64,000 nucleotides of DNA, from positions 62,001-126,000 of IMG/VR virus record IMGVR_UViG_3300009702_000016, one strand, 5' to 3'. Under the pieces are notes generated by a model. The model searched no databases, was not told the DNA's origin, and saw only the letters and a program-made list of their open reading frames with translations. Every line of letters begins with the position of its first letter. Within the stretch, counting starts at the first letter, position 1. Positions 1 to 7,885 of the stretch are shown here, in pieces. The position numbers and the translations under genes were made by a program. This DNA is from a virus.

Positions 1-318
<318 letters not shown>

Positions 319-1293
319 ATGCCTGTCCACGTTAGCCACATCTCATTTAAGTCTTACGCAGGGCCGAGAATACGAGGAGACGTACCCTTTGTGCTAGGCC
401 CTACAGCTTCGCACTGGGACAGAGTATTATGGCTTACCGCTAAGGTCGAATCTGGTGGTACGTTTGGCTCTATCGTCATGTACGACGGGACTGCAGTAAC
501 AGCTGGTTTGCACCAGGCTATTGCCGTATATCCGAAAGAGCTGTCCCACGAGGATTATCAGGCCAAGGATGACCAGGGAAGCTTTTGGTCCTTGCTTCGA
601 AGGATAGAGCTTGTTCCTGACTTCCCAGAAGTGAAGAAGTTGTGGGATAAACTTGCTTCCTCAGGATTCTATTTGGGTCGTGATGGCGTTCTTCGCTACC
701 TGAACGACGGTACCGTTAAGGTAGGATCAAGAAATGTGAACTATTCTGCGGGTGACCCCGTTTACGGCTCTCATATTAGAAACACATTCACTCCTATGAA
801 TGGTTCTGTGCCAAAGAGAGGCGCACAGTGGGAGCAATCCAAGCAGTGGGCTCTTGCCTTTCACTCTGTGTTTTCTAATCCAAAGTCGTTTAAGGCGCAG
901 TCTGAGTTTGGAATGGAGCATTTTGAGCATGTAGCGAGGACTCGTCACATAGGAGACGAGAAAATCGTAGATGCTCTCTACGGTGGTTCTTTGCGCTCTC
1001 CTGGATACGAGGGGGATGATTACGATCTGGCCTTAGCTGTATTCTGGTCACACAGCGTGAACGCTCCTGCTATTGCGTATAGGATACTCAAGAGGGCGTA
1101 CAGAGTTGCCCCTCCAGCGGAGGATTCTTCCAAATTCGCCAGAACTCTACTCCATATGCTTGGTAGAAGTAACTTTGGTCGATGGAATTTCAGTGAGAAG
1201 AACGGACGGTGGTCACGAACTAGAAGTTCCGCGAAGAAAGTGTGGGAAAGTGGCCTATTTTCTAGTTCTGGAATTATGCCTAAGGCACTGTAA
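319..1293 (+). CDS. Lysozyme-like / putative murein hydrolase
   Basis: 324 residues starting with ATG directly after the previous stop. Near the N-terminus the segment AKVESGGTFGSIVMYDGT (around residues 41-58) places Glu44 in an E-S-G-G motif of the kind carrying the catalytic Glu in lysozyme and lytic-transglycosylase folds. AGLHQAIAVYP follows, and the rest is helix-rich. There is no signal peptide. A role in cutting peptidoglycan, either as endolysin or as a virion-associated enzyme, is my inference from the motif and from its being a single-domain soluble phage protein. The family is not confidently identified, so a structural protein with a dead lysozyme fold is possible. Confidence 0.5.
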   Translation: MPVHVSHISFKSYAGPRIRGDVPFVLGPTASHWDRVLWLTAKVESGGTFGSIVMYDGTAVTAGLHQAIAVYPKELSHEDYQAKDDQGSFWSLLRRIELVPDFPEVKKLWDKLASSGFYLGRDGVLRYLNDGTVKVGSRNVNYSAGDPVYGSHIRNTFTPMNGSVPKRGAQWEQSKQWALAFHSVFSNPKSFKAQSEFGMEHFEHVARTRHIGDEKIVDALYGGSLRSPGYEGDDYDLALAVFWSHSVNAPAIAYRILKRAYRVAPPAEDSSKFARTLLHMLGRSNFGRWNFSEKNGRWSRTRSSAKKVWESGLFSSSGIMPKAL

Positions 1294-1305
1294 AGGAGAA
1301 GTAAC

Positions 1306-1461
1306 ATGCCTACTCTACGATATGGAGATGTAGTAAACTCATCATTACCTGAGGAAGTTCCTCAGTCGCTAGATGATAGGATTAAGGAGCGTCGGGCTTC
1401 TATGGAAGAGGAATCTCAATCCTCGGACGAACAGACTGATTCTGAAACGCAACAAGACTAA
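1306..1461 (+). CDS. Small acidic hypothetical protein
   Basis: A 51-residue ORF, MPTLRYGDVV... ending ...SETQQD. A good Shine-Dalgarno (AAAGGAGAA at 1292-1300) sits 5 nt before the ATG, which supports translation. The C-terminal half is rich in Glu, Ser, Gln and Asp and is probably disordered. It lies tightly between the lysozyme-like gene and the next ORF. No family is recognised. Confidence 0.6.
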   Translation: MPTLRYGDVVNSSLPEEVPQSLDDRIKERRASMEEESQSSDEQTDSETQQD

Positions 1462-1472
1462 GGTGAAGTAAC

Positions 1473-2189
1473 ATGAACGATAACTATGAGAGCGCATTTG
1501 TATACATTGATAGGATCCTTGACTCTAAGGAGCCCATTTATGTGCGAAACGTCTTCAGTAAGCGAGGAATTGTCGTTGTAACATTGAACGACGGAAACAG
1601 GACACATCGGGAGCCTATCCCCAACACTAAGTATCCTATTTGTCTTTCAAACAAGGCCACCCCTGATATGATCAGGAATTCAAAGTCTCTCAGGCAGCTC
1701 CTTGACAAGGGAGTTTTGGAGTTAGTTCCCCATAAGGTAGCGGAGAAGGAGCTTTCCAACCCGAATGTGAGGCAGGCTTTGGCTGACGCTTACGAAAGGA
1801 TTAGCCCTTCCTCCTCTGGTGTAAAGGCCAACCGAACTCCTACTAACCAAGATAATGAGGACTTTGACGCTCCTTCCGTCGATGACTCCGATGTAGAGCA
1901 TAACGCCTCTCTTTCTAACTCTGATGACGACGTGGGGTTTGAACGTGAGAATGACCCAGAGACAGAAGGTGTGGCCATTCGTGTGGTGACGCTAGTGGAG
2001 TCCTTGCTGAGTCGCGACATGAAGTCACGACAGGTTAAGAGCGAGCTGATGTCTATGGAACTATCTAGTGAGGATCTCTCCTACGTTATCGATAAAACCA
2101 CGGGAATCGTACAGAGGTACGCTAAGGAGCAACTGGCAAGTTCGTCCCTAGGTGCCGATGGCGGCGGATATGTGGAGAACATTTCGTAG
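1473..2189 (+). CDS. Hypothetical protein with acidic linker
   Basis: 238 residues; AGGTGA 8-13 nt before the ATG is a plausible ribosome site. An N-terminal domain (about 1-95) is beta-rich and includes RGIVVVTLNDGN and IPNTKYPICLS. Residues 120-165 are an Asp/Glu/Ser-rich disordered linker, and the last 60 residues look like a helical domain. This layout suggests a two-domain adaptor, but I recognise no family. A perfect hairpin follows the stop, so it probably ends a transcript that includes the lysozyme-like gene. Confidence 0.65.
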   Translation: MNDNYESAFVYIDRILDSKEPIYVRNVFSKRGIVVVTLNDGNRTHREPIPNTKYPICLSNKATPDMIRNSKSLRQLLDKGVLELVPHKVAEKELSNPNVRQALADAYERISPSSSGVKANRTPTNQDNEDFDAPSVDDSDVEHNASLSNSDDDVGFERENDPETEGVAIRVVTLVESLLSRDMKSRQVKSELMSMELSSEDLSYVIDKTTGIVQRYAKEQLASSSLGADGGGYVENIS

Positions 2190-2220
2190 AGTGCCATCCG
2201 CCTCTTAGCTTGAATTAGGG

Positions 2221-2254
2221 CAGCCCGAAATGATGGTGATATCATTTCGGGCTG
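2221..2254 (+). terminator. Perfect 14-bp hairpin, terminator-like
   Basis: CAGCCCGAAATGAT pairs perfectly with ATCATTTCGGGCTG around a GGTGAT loop in the gap between the genes at 1473 and 2276. No strong T-run follows, so factor-independent termination is not certain; it could also block 3' decay of the upstream mRNA. Confidence 0.6.
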
Positions 2255-2275
2255 TTCGACTAAACGGAGAACGCT

Positions 2276-3172
2276 ATGTCTGGTCCTGGTCCTAGATCCG
2301 CTGCGGAGTCGCTGTCTGCGCCTACCCCTTCTGCCACAGCTGACGACCCTTCCTTTGACCCGGAAGCTGCTTCTCCGGGGGCTGAGGCTGCTGCTGTTCT
2401 TGGGGGCAGCTTCAGCGCCATCCGATCTATTGTTCAGAACGAGGATCGTCTTATTCAGGAGCTTCAGCTTCGTTCACACTCCGCTCCCAGCGCTGGTGGA
2501 AAACACACCGAAGATAGCCGTGGGCCTTATCGAAAAGGTACACCTATGGTCATCACTACCGAGGCGTTTGCTTCTCAGGGAAGGTATATCGTATTTTGGT
2601 CTGGTCCCTCTAACACCTCGTGGAAGTTTGAGCTTCGTGCTGCCACTGAGCAGACCAAGTCGGGAACGATTCTTCATTACTGGAGAGACAGGTCTAGGGC
2701 AGCATTTTTTGATGAGCCCTCTGTTACCTTTACCTTCCAGACTGGAAACATTATGCCCGTTAGGTTTCGTGACGTGGCAAACAAGTCGGAGTCCATTTTT
2801 CTTCCACCTGGTTTGCTGGACTACTATGATTTTTTTGACCTACTTAACCAGCCCAAGATCCTCCCTGATGGAAGGCCAAACTTCGTTTTTATAGCGTACC
2901 ACAGCCTTCTTTACCCGGAGATCCTACTTCGAGGGTTCTTCACTCCTTCTGGCCTTTCCATAACGGAGTCTGCAGAAAATCCGGCTGGTTTGTCGTGGTC
3001 ATCCACTTTTAAGGTTCGTTCAACGGAGCCTCCCTTCTGGAGTAGTGCTCAGTTGATAAGTTCTTGGAACTCCGCCTCGGGGGCCACTTCTTCCTCAGTT
3101 CAGGAAGCACAGGCTGTTGCTGACACCTCCGTTGCTGGGGGTCCGGTAACGGGTCAGGGACCTCAAGGATAG
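2276..3172 (+). CDS. Putative virion structural (tail/baseplate-type) protein
   Basis: 298 residues with GGAGA ahead of the ATG. The first 75 and last 45 residues are Ala/Ser/Pro/Gly-rich and likely flexible. The core (about 85-255) is beta-rich with many aromatics, for example GRYIVFWSGPSNTSWKFELR, TFQTGNIMPVRF and PSLLYPEILL-type strands (HSLLYPEILLRGFF), and looks like a compact beta-sandwich as in tail or baseplate subunits. The structural assignment rests on composition and fold impression only. It stands between two hairpin-bounded segments, ahead of the primase. Confidence 0.45.
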   Translation: MSGPGPRSAAESLSAPTPSATADDPSFDPEAASPGAEAAAVLGGSFSAIRSIVQNEDRLIQELQLRSHSAPSAGGKHTEDSRGPYRKGTPMVITTEAFASQGRYIVFWSGPSNTSWKFELRAATEQTKSGTILHYWRDRSRAAFFDEPSVTFTFQTGNIMPVRFRDVANKSESIFLPPGLLDYYDFFDLLNQPKILPDGRPNFVFIAYHSLLYPEILLRGFFTPSGLSITESAENPAGLSWSSTFKVRSTEPPFWSSAQLISSWNSASGATSSSVQEAQAVADTSVAGGPVTGQGPQG

Positions 3173-3188
3173 TCTGTAAAGGAATGTC

Positions 3189-3506
3189 ATGGAAGCAAAA
3201 AGTACAAAAGTCCCCCTAGTATACACCGTAGTAGAGGACTCTAAAGACCACCCAGACGCTGTCAACGTGTCTTACGTTGTCTCGGACATTGTCATTATGA
3301 CTGCTGAGATCCAGCGTGACATTGTGTGCGATCCTGATGGTTCACCTAATCTGATGACCTTGACGCAGTTGATGGTTACTCCTCACGAGCATCTTGTGTG
3401 TCTTGATGAGGTTCTGACTCTCGCTGCCTCAGGTTCCTTGTCAGGGGAACGCTGGGATGCTTTGTTGGCTAGGATATCAGCACTTCTAAGTCCCCCTACT
3501 GCCTAG
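3189..3506 (+). CDS. Hypothetical protein
   Basis: 105 residues with an AAAGGAA ribosome site. The N-terminal half is predicted beta-strands (VPLVYTVVEDS, VNVSYVVSDIVIMTAEIQ) and the C-terminal half is helical. No Cys pairs, membrane segment or known motif. It ends 3 nt before the primase start, so the two are probably co-translated; small proteins placed this way sometimes serve replication, but nothing in the sequence shows that here. Confidence 0.6.
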   Translation: MEAKSTKVPLVYTVVEDSKDHPDAVNVSYVVSDIVIMTAEIQRDIVCDPDGSPNLMTLTQLMVTPHEHLVCLDEVLTLAASGSLSGERWDALLARISALLSPPTA

Positions 3507-3509
3507 CCT

Positions 3510-4502
3510 ATGCGAAGTTTTGGGTCGTCATCTTATCAGGGACGCAGCCGTTATCCTCATCCAGTGGAGGCGGAGTCCTATATTATGGCCGAGCTAGCTC
3601 GTGGAGGCGTGGACTACAGGCAGAAACCTCATGATCTCAAGATAAACTGTCCCGTTCCTCATCCAAAAGGAGCAGATACTGGTTTTCATCTGGAGATACG
3701 TAAGGATGGAACGAGAGCGCACTGTTGGGTGTGCGATTGGTCTGGGTCATGGAATAAGTTGGCTCCCCTGCTTGGGCTATCCCCCTTTGGTACTCCATCA
3801 TACGAGGGAACATACACAAAGAACGTTGCATCTTCCAACGTTTTTGGTTCCCTATCTGAACAGCTCGGCTCTGTGTTTTCCGTATCCGATGGAAAAGGGG
3901 AGCTTCCTCACGAGATAGTCCCTTGGGACCGTGGAGAGTGGCGAGGGTTGTCCTCCTCCTTCTTATCTAGTGTATCATCCTACTACTGGAAGCATAGAAC
4001 AAAGGGTAGGCCTGGTTTTGTTCCGCGCATACTTTGGCCTTATACACAGCTGGGTAATCTGGTTGGGTACGTGGGTCGTAGGTTGGACAAGATTGATGAT
4101 GTAAAGTACTATCGTGCACCCTGGTGCCATGCGAGTAAGGCCTTTTTTCCTTTCGACTACGCTTCCTCTCTTGTAGGGAAGTCTAGCGACTATGTGGTTT
4201 TAGTGGAGGGAGAGGTTGACGCCTTGAACCTATGTCAGGAAGGAATACCTTCTTTATCAATTCTTGGGTCCACTAACTGGAGCACACAGAAGAGAGACTT
4301 ACTTCTTCACCTTGGTATTTCCTCTGTCTTTATTATGATGGATCCCGATGATGCCGGAAAGAAGGCCAAGAGGGTTCTCAAGAGATCACTTTCTCCTTTC
4401 TTTTCTTCTGTTCTCAGCATAAAGCTAGAAGAGGGAACAGATCCTGGAGACCTGTCTAAGGAACAACTAGAATGTCTTCGTCAAGACGTATTTCAGCTTT
4501 AG
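3510..4502 (+). CDS. DnaG-type DNA primase
   Basis: 330 residues. The N-terminal zinc finger has ligands C47/H51 and C72/C75 (NCPVPH ... HCWVCDW), matching the CHC2 class that contacts template DNA in bacterial and T7-type primases. The TOPRIM catalytic core follows: VVLVEGEVDALNL carries the catalytic Glu near 233, and DPDD near 278-281 supplies the metal-binding Asp residues. The expected role is RNA primer synthesis for lagging-strand replication. There is no helicase domain fused at the C-terminus, unlike T7 gp4, so it should work with a separate replicative helicase not seen here. It overlaps the downstream nuclease by 31 nt, which suggests coupling. Confidence 0.88.
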   Translation: MRSFGSSSYQGRSRYPHPVEAESYIMAELARGGVDYRQKPHDLKINCPVPHPKGADTGFHLEIRKDGTRAHCWVCDWSGSWNKLAPLLGLSPFGTPSYEGTYTKNVASSNVFGSLSEQLGSVFSVSDGKGELPHEIVPWDRGEWRGLSSSFLSSVSSYYWKHRTKGRPGFVPRILWPYTQLGNLVGYVGRRLDKIDDVKYYRAPWCHASKAFFPFDYASSLVGKSSDYVVLVEGEVDALNLCQEGIPSLSILGSTNWSTQKRDLLLHLGISSVFIMMDPDDAGKKAKRVLKRSLSPFFSSVLSIKLEEGTDPGDLSKEQLECLRQDVFQL

Positions 4503-5284
4503 AAATAAGGGATCAGGTTAAGGCTGACCTTGTTCAAGCGTTCAAGGGAGAGATCTTATCAGACTACAAGTTTGAGTTTCGAGCAAGTAGTCTTCCCTTC
4601 TGTTCTAGGGCCTTTGTTCTTCACCATCGCTATAAGGATGAGACACCCTCAAAGCCTTTTGGGTATAACTTTGGTTTCTACGTAACCATAGGAACCGCCG
4701 TGCATGAGGTTCTTCAGACCTTTCTTGGTATGGCGGGTATGCTCTACGGGGACTGGGTGTGCTGTGGTGTCACCGAGTACGCTAGGATTGGCTCTAAAAC
4801 ATGCCCCGTATGTGGGAAGCCTCAGAAATACGAGGAGATAGCCCCTTCTTCAGTTTTAGGAATGCATGTTGATGGGATAAGCGTAAAGTACAACGCTGTT
4901 CTTGAGTACAAGACCACTGGGGCTTCTAACCTAGATTCCCTTAAGGCTCCGTACCCTAAGCATCTTGTTCAGGCTTCTTGTTACGTTCATGCTCTTAATG
5001 AGGAGAATGGGTGGGACCTGGATAAGATAGTTTTCATCTATCTGAGCCGGGACAAGCCCAGTGACTACAAGATATTTGTTGCTACTCCTGATCCAAACGT
5101 ATACGACGATTCAGTTAAGCAGTTGCACGCTGCTGAGGAGTCTCTTAGAAAAGGAGTTTTGCCCGAAAGAGAGTGTGCATCCTCGTCAGCCGGGGCATGG
5201 CGTAATTGTCCCTATACAGGGATATGCTTCAAGTCTCCCGAGGACTTTCTACTTCCAGTGGAGTCTTTATGCTTACCCCGCTAG
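4472..5284 (+). CDS. Cas4/RecB-like PD-(D/E)XK nuclease with Fe-S-type cysteines and a zinc-ribbon-like insert
   Basis: 270 residues. The RecB-family core motifs are all present: H78 in GTAVHEVL, D134 in LGMHVDG, E145-Y-K147 in VLEYKTT, and a Q-A-S-C-Y helix. C44 together with C235, C246 and C252 (ERECASS...NCPYTGICF) has the one-plus-three arrangement of the [4Fe-4S] cluster in Cas4 and AddB nucleases. Between the His and Asp motifs is a pair of CC/CPVC knuckles (C97, C98, C111, C114) like a zinc ribbon. It probably degrades or trims DNA ends in recombination or replication. No cas1/cas2 is nearby, so a CRISPR role is not supported. Confidence 0.8.
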   Translation: MSSSRRISALEIRDQVKADLVQAFKGEILSDYKFEFRASSLPFCSRAFVLHHRYKDETPSKPFGYNFGFYVTIGTAVHEVLQTFLGMAGMLYGDWVCCGVTEYARIGSKTCPVCGKPQKYEEIAPSSVLGMHVDGISVKYNAVLEYKTTGASNLDSLKAPYPKHLVQASCYVHALNEENGWDLDKIVFIYLSRDKPSDYKIFVATPDPNVYDDSVKQLHAAEESLRKGVLPERECASSSAGAWRNCPYTGICFKSPEDFLLPVESLCLPR

Positions 5285-5712
5285 ACTTAGTTTCTGAGAT
5301 GCAGTCCCTTCTGTCTTCGGCAGATGGTGATTTTTCATCATCTTTGGCCATACTAGACAAGCTAAAAGAGTCCCTAGAGGTACTAGGGTACAAGCGAACC
5401 GCACCGACTTCGGATTACACTTCGTCCAGGTCAGTTGCTTTGAACTCCATTGCCAAGTCTTTGCTCTCAGAGGTGTCATCCTCTAAGTCGTCTACCTATT
5501 CTGATAAGGCATACGTATTATCCTCTGTGGGTGACATGTATCTTCGTATTGCTCACGCATTTAAGGTCGACACCACGCTGTGGTCGTCTGCTCAGTCTTT
5601 TCTTGTTCCTTTGTTTTATGCGGCAATAGATGAGGAGTCAGTCGATAAAGCCCTGGTTGCCTTGGAGTCTCACATCGTGAAGTACATTGATGCCTTAGCG
5701 GTTTGGCTTTAA
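5269..5712 (+). CDS. Hypothetical helical protein
   Basis: 147 residues from the ATG at 5269, which has GGAG about 8 nt upstream; an in-frame ATG at 5206 would add 21 residues deeper inside the nuclease gene and is less likely. The protein is Ser/Leu-rich and almost entirely predicted helix (LDLVSEMQSLLSS, ALVALESHIVKYIDALAVWL). No motif is recognised. The 16-nt overlap with the nuclease gene suggests coupled translation. It could be an accessory subunit of the replication/recombination set, by position only. Confidence 0.55.
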   Translation: MLTPLDLVSEMQSLLSSADGDFSSSLAILDKLKESLEVLGYKRTAPTSDYTSSRSVALNSIAKSLLSEVSSSKSSTYSDKAYVLSSVGDMYLRIAHAFKVDTTLWSSAQSFLVPLFYAAIDEESVDKALVALESHIVKYIDALAVWL

Positions 5713-5744
5713 GCATTTATTCTGACGTGCTTATTTTTATCATC

Positions 5745-5960
5745 ATGTACTCAATAAAACTAGACAACTACCGAACTGCTGCTGTAAAGTTTAGGGAGAA
5801 TCCATCCGTTAACTTTGCCGGTCTCTTAGATTGCTACCTAGCCCTAACTGAACCTCTTCCACATGTCAGTCCAGAAGAAAAAGAAGAAGAGTTATATTGC
5901 TACAGGTGCAGCTGCGCGGAGACTTCTTCAATGGGTGAGGGAGAGCGAGAACGTTCCTGA
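5745..5960 (+). CDS. Small hypothetical protein, possibly the first half of a frameshifted gene
   Basis: 71 residues from ATG 5745; no clear ribosome site, and TTG 5703 or GTG 5727 are alternative starts. The first 45 residues look natural (YSIKLDNYRTAAVKF, NFAGLLDCYLALTEPL). After about base 5870 the protein turns into an unlikely Cys/Ser/Glu string that is the shadow of the overlapping ORF at 5863. The switch falls at an A-rich run (GAAGAAAAAGAAGAAG). Either two genes overlap by 98 nt, or one protein of about 125 residues is made across a +1 shift or has been split by a sequence error. Confidence 0.4.
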   Translation: MYSIKLDNYRTAAVKFRENPSVNFAGLLDCYLALTEPLPHVSPEEKEEELYCYRCSCAETSSMGEGERERS

Positions 5961-6123
5961 GGGTGACGAAGTTTTTTACGTTGCTCAGTGCTTGGCGTTT
6001 CTGATTCATGATACGTCCGCTGGCTCTCTTTCTAAAGCTTTGACCTTATCTAGAAATAGGTTTGCGATACGAAAGCTTAAGGCGGCCATCTCCCTGCTGA
6101 CTTCTGTTTTCATGCGGAGTTAG
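5863..6123 (+). CDS. Small basic helical hypothetical protein
   Basis: 86 residues starting MSVQKKKKKSYIATG, then helices such as AARRLLQWVRES and FAIRKLKAAISLLTSVF. Codons are natural to the end, so the C-terminal two-thirds is very likely translated. The ATG lacks a clear Shine-Dalgarno and lies inside the preceding ORF, so the true N-terminus may come from that frame. No family is recognised. The basic, amphipathic helices would suit nucleic-acid or protein binding, which is only a guess. Confidence 0.55.
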   Translation: MSVQKKKKKSYIATGAAARRLLQWVRESENVPEGDEVFYVAQCLAFLIHDTSAGSLSKALTLSRNRFAIRKLKAAISLLTSVFMRS

Positions 6124-6125
6124 AG

Positions 6126-6605
6126 ATGTTGTCCCTAAGTCAGCTAGTGTCCAGAACACAGAAGGAGCGATCAAGGTTTGACACCCCTTATCGTGTGGAG
6201 AACCTTGAACTAGAGAAGGACGAGGATTACATCGGGCCTTTCATAAGAGCAACTTCCGTTGTTTCAGGTGGTAGCAAGCCCAGAGTGGCCACGATTCAGT
6301 TCTATTCTCCCTCCCTCTCTTTGTCCTCTAGTGTGAAGGTACACTGTACCTGCATGTACTTCCAAACCCTGTTGTCTCTTTCCCTCTCAAACTCTGACGC
6401 AGCTATAGTCCCCACCTCCAAGAGGGGAATGTCAGACGCTACGCTGTCTAAACAGAAGTCTGGTCTGTGCCCTCACCTGCTCTATGTGTCCTCTGCTTCC
6501 ATTCTTAACTCTACGGAGAGAAGAAGCGCGAAGAAGGGAAAACTAGACGCTAAAACAGAGAGTTTTTCTGATAACGTAAGCTCGAAGTTAAAAGGGTTGA
6601 CTTGA
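6126..6605 (+). CDS. SWIM-type zinc-finger protein
   Basis: 159 residues. C74-T-C76 in VKVHCTCMYF and C115-P-H117 in SGLCPHLLYV form the CxC...CxH pattern of SWIM zinc fingers, with a 38-residue Ser-rich loop between the two halves. SWIM domains bind DNA or partner proteins, for example in MuDR-type transposases, SWI2/SNF2 factors and the Shu recombination complex. The C-terminus is Lys/Ser-rich. It sits directly before the sigma factor and after the nuclease cluster. A second protein with the same motif is at 51611. The motif is clear; the biological role is unknown. Confidence 0.62.
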   Translation: MLSLSQLVSRTQKERSRFDTPYRVENLELEKDEDYIGPFIRATSVVSGGSKPRVATIQFYSPSLSLSSSVKVHCTCMYFQTLLSLSLSNSDAAIVPTSKRGMSDATLSKQKSGLCPHLLYVSSASILNSTERRSAKKGKLDAKTESFSDNVSSKLKGLT

Positions 6606-6606
6606 C

Positions 6607-7830
6607 GTGCTAACGGCTAGGGAAATGATAGAGGAGGTAAACTCCAGCAGTACCCTTACTCAGGAGGAGCTGTTCTCGTTGTTTAGCCGTGCTAGCTTTC
6701 TCATTAATGACTGTGTTCGCCTGCTTGCGGAAGAGAACGACTACATTCAGCTTTGTGTGTTAGGCCTAGGCGCAGAAGTGGCCTCCAATATGGACAGGAA
6801 TAAGGCCATCTACCGTCGTCCTATCGCCTTTGTGGACTCTGTGGCTTCTGACGTCTCTGCTGACACAGAAGGGAGGTCAGACGACTTCCTGTGCTCCTGT
6901 ATGGACTTGCAGTCTATGCTTACCTCTTCTAGGGTAGAGGATCAGATTGATTTGTTGTTGTCTCTTCCTTTGACAAGGATGGTGTACGAGAACTTCATAA
7001 AGGAGTGGAGTAGGATTGTCTCTGGATATATAGAGGAGTGTTTAGCGAGTGCAGAGAGCATCATCAACAACGATGTTAGCTGTTCCTACTCTTCGGACAC
7101 AGTTTGTCTATCTATAGAGAACGGGGCTAGTTTGAATCCGAGGACAGGGTTCGGAATTGCTCGTTATGTTGCCAATAGGTTGCGTGCCCTGAGCAAGATA
7201 TATGACAGGATATTTAATGCATATGCCCGTGTCATATTGAAACAGGCAAAGACGCAGTCTGTCTCCGAAGACCATTCCCTAGATTGCTTCCAGAATGGGT
7301 CTATGGGCCTTTTACGGGCAATATCTTCATACGATAACGTATCAAACGCAAGATTCGCTGGCCATGCGAGATGGTGGATACGTCAATCGATGCTTTACAG
7401 CATAAAGGAGGACTCGAACATCATACGAGTCTCCTCAAATACTTGGCAGCACTACGCTAAGATCGAGTCTCTTCGTCTTAAGCATGAGTCGAAGCATGGC
7501 CCTGCTTCAATCTCTGACCTTTCTGCCTCCTCTGGGTATTCAACAAGTCACATAGACAACATATATAGCATGGTTCGGACGTCACAGGTGAAGTCACTGG
7601 ACCATCCTCTAAGAGATGACGGGTCCTCTACTTTGATGTCCATTATTGAATCAGATGCTGCAAAGAGGTCTAATACAGAGCCAGTCTCAGCAGACTCTGT
7701 AAAGTTCCTTTTGAATCAGCTCTCAACTGATTCTAGGAATCTGGTGTGCTTGTTCTATGGGCTAACTGAGTACGTAGTTCAAGACATACCAGAGGACGTA
7801 GTAGCCTTAGAAAGACTAAGACAGCAATAG
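6607..7830 (+). CDS. RNA polymerase sigma-70-family factor with truncated region 4
   Basis: 407 residues from GTG 6607, with an AAAGGG-type ribosome site about 10 nt upstream; ATG 6625 is an alternative. Region 2 is clear: NGSMGLLRAISSYD near 228-241 and ARFAGHARWWIRQSM at 248-262, matching the core-binding and -10 recognition/melting helices, followed by a region-3-like NIIRVSSNTW from 271. A region-4-like helix begins at about 367 (FLLNQLSTDSRNLV, FYGLTE) but the protein ends some 30 residues later without the usual helix-turn-helix that reads the -35 box. About 210 N-terminal residues have no clear sigma match. It probably redirects host RNA polymerase to phage promoters and may need a partner for upstream contact, as T4 gp55 needs gp33. 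Confidence 0.82.
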   Translation: MLTAREMIEEVNSSSTLTQEELFSLFSRASFLINDCVRLLAEENDYIQLCVLGLGAEVASNMDRNKAIYRRPIAFVDSVASDVSADTEGRSDDFLCSCMDLQSMLTSSRVEDQIDLLLSLPLTRMVYENFIKEWSRIVSGYIEECLASAESIINNDVSCSYSSDTVCLSIENGASLNPRTGFGIARYVANRLRALSKIYDRIFNAYARVILKQAKTQSVSEDHSLDCFQNGSMGLLRAISSYDNVSNARFAGHARWWIRQSMLYSIKEDSNIIRVSSNTWQHYAKIESLRLKHESKHGPASISDLSASSGYSTSHIDNIYSMVRTSQVKSLDHPLRDDGSSTLMSIIESDAAKRSNTEPVSADSVKFLLNQLSTDSRNLVCLFYGLTEYVVQDIPEDVVALERLRQQ

Positions 7831-7885
7831 CCTGTCATTTCATCATAACCCCAGTACAAAGTACAAAGTAACAAGTAGGTATACC
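7831..7885 (+). promoter_or_regulatory. A-rich heptamer-repeat leader of the SSB gene, possible translational operator
   Basis: Three tandem heptamers, GTACAAA GTACAAA GTAACAA (7854-7874), run directly into GTAGGTA and the ATG at 7886. The leader is A-rich and unlikely to fold. In T4, gp32 represses its own mRNA by coating an unstructured leader near the ribosome site. A comparable operator here is an inference from the gene identity and the repeat position. Confidence 0.4.

Noticed and set aside
2355-2894. Plus-strand 179-codon ORF overlapping the 2276 gene
   Set aside because: Leu/Arg/Ser-rich shadow frame, with no ribosome site and lying within a gene that has a good one.
4472-5284. Cas4-like nuclease as evidence of a CRISPR adaptation module
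   Set aside because: No other cas gene or array is visible; Cas4/RecB-like nucleases are common in phages on their own.
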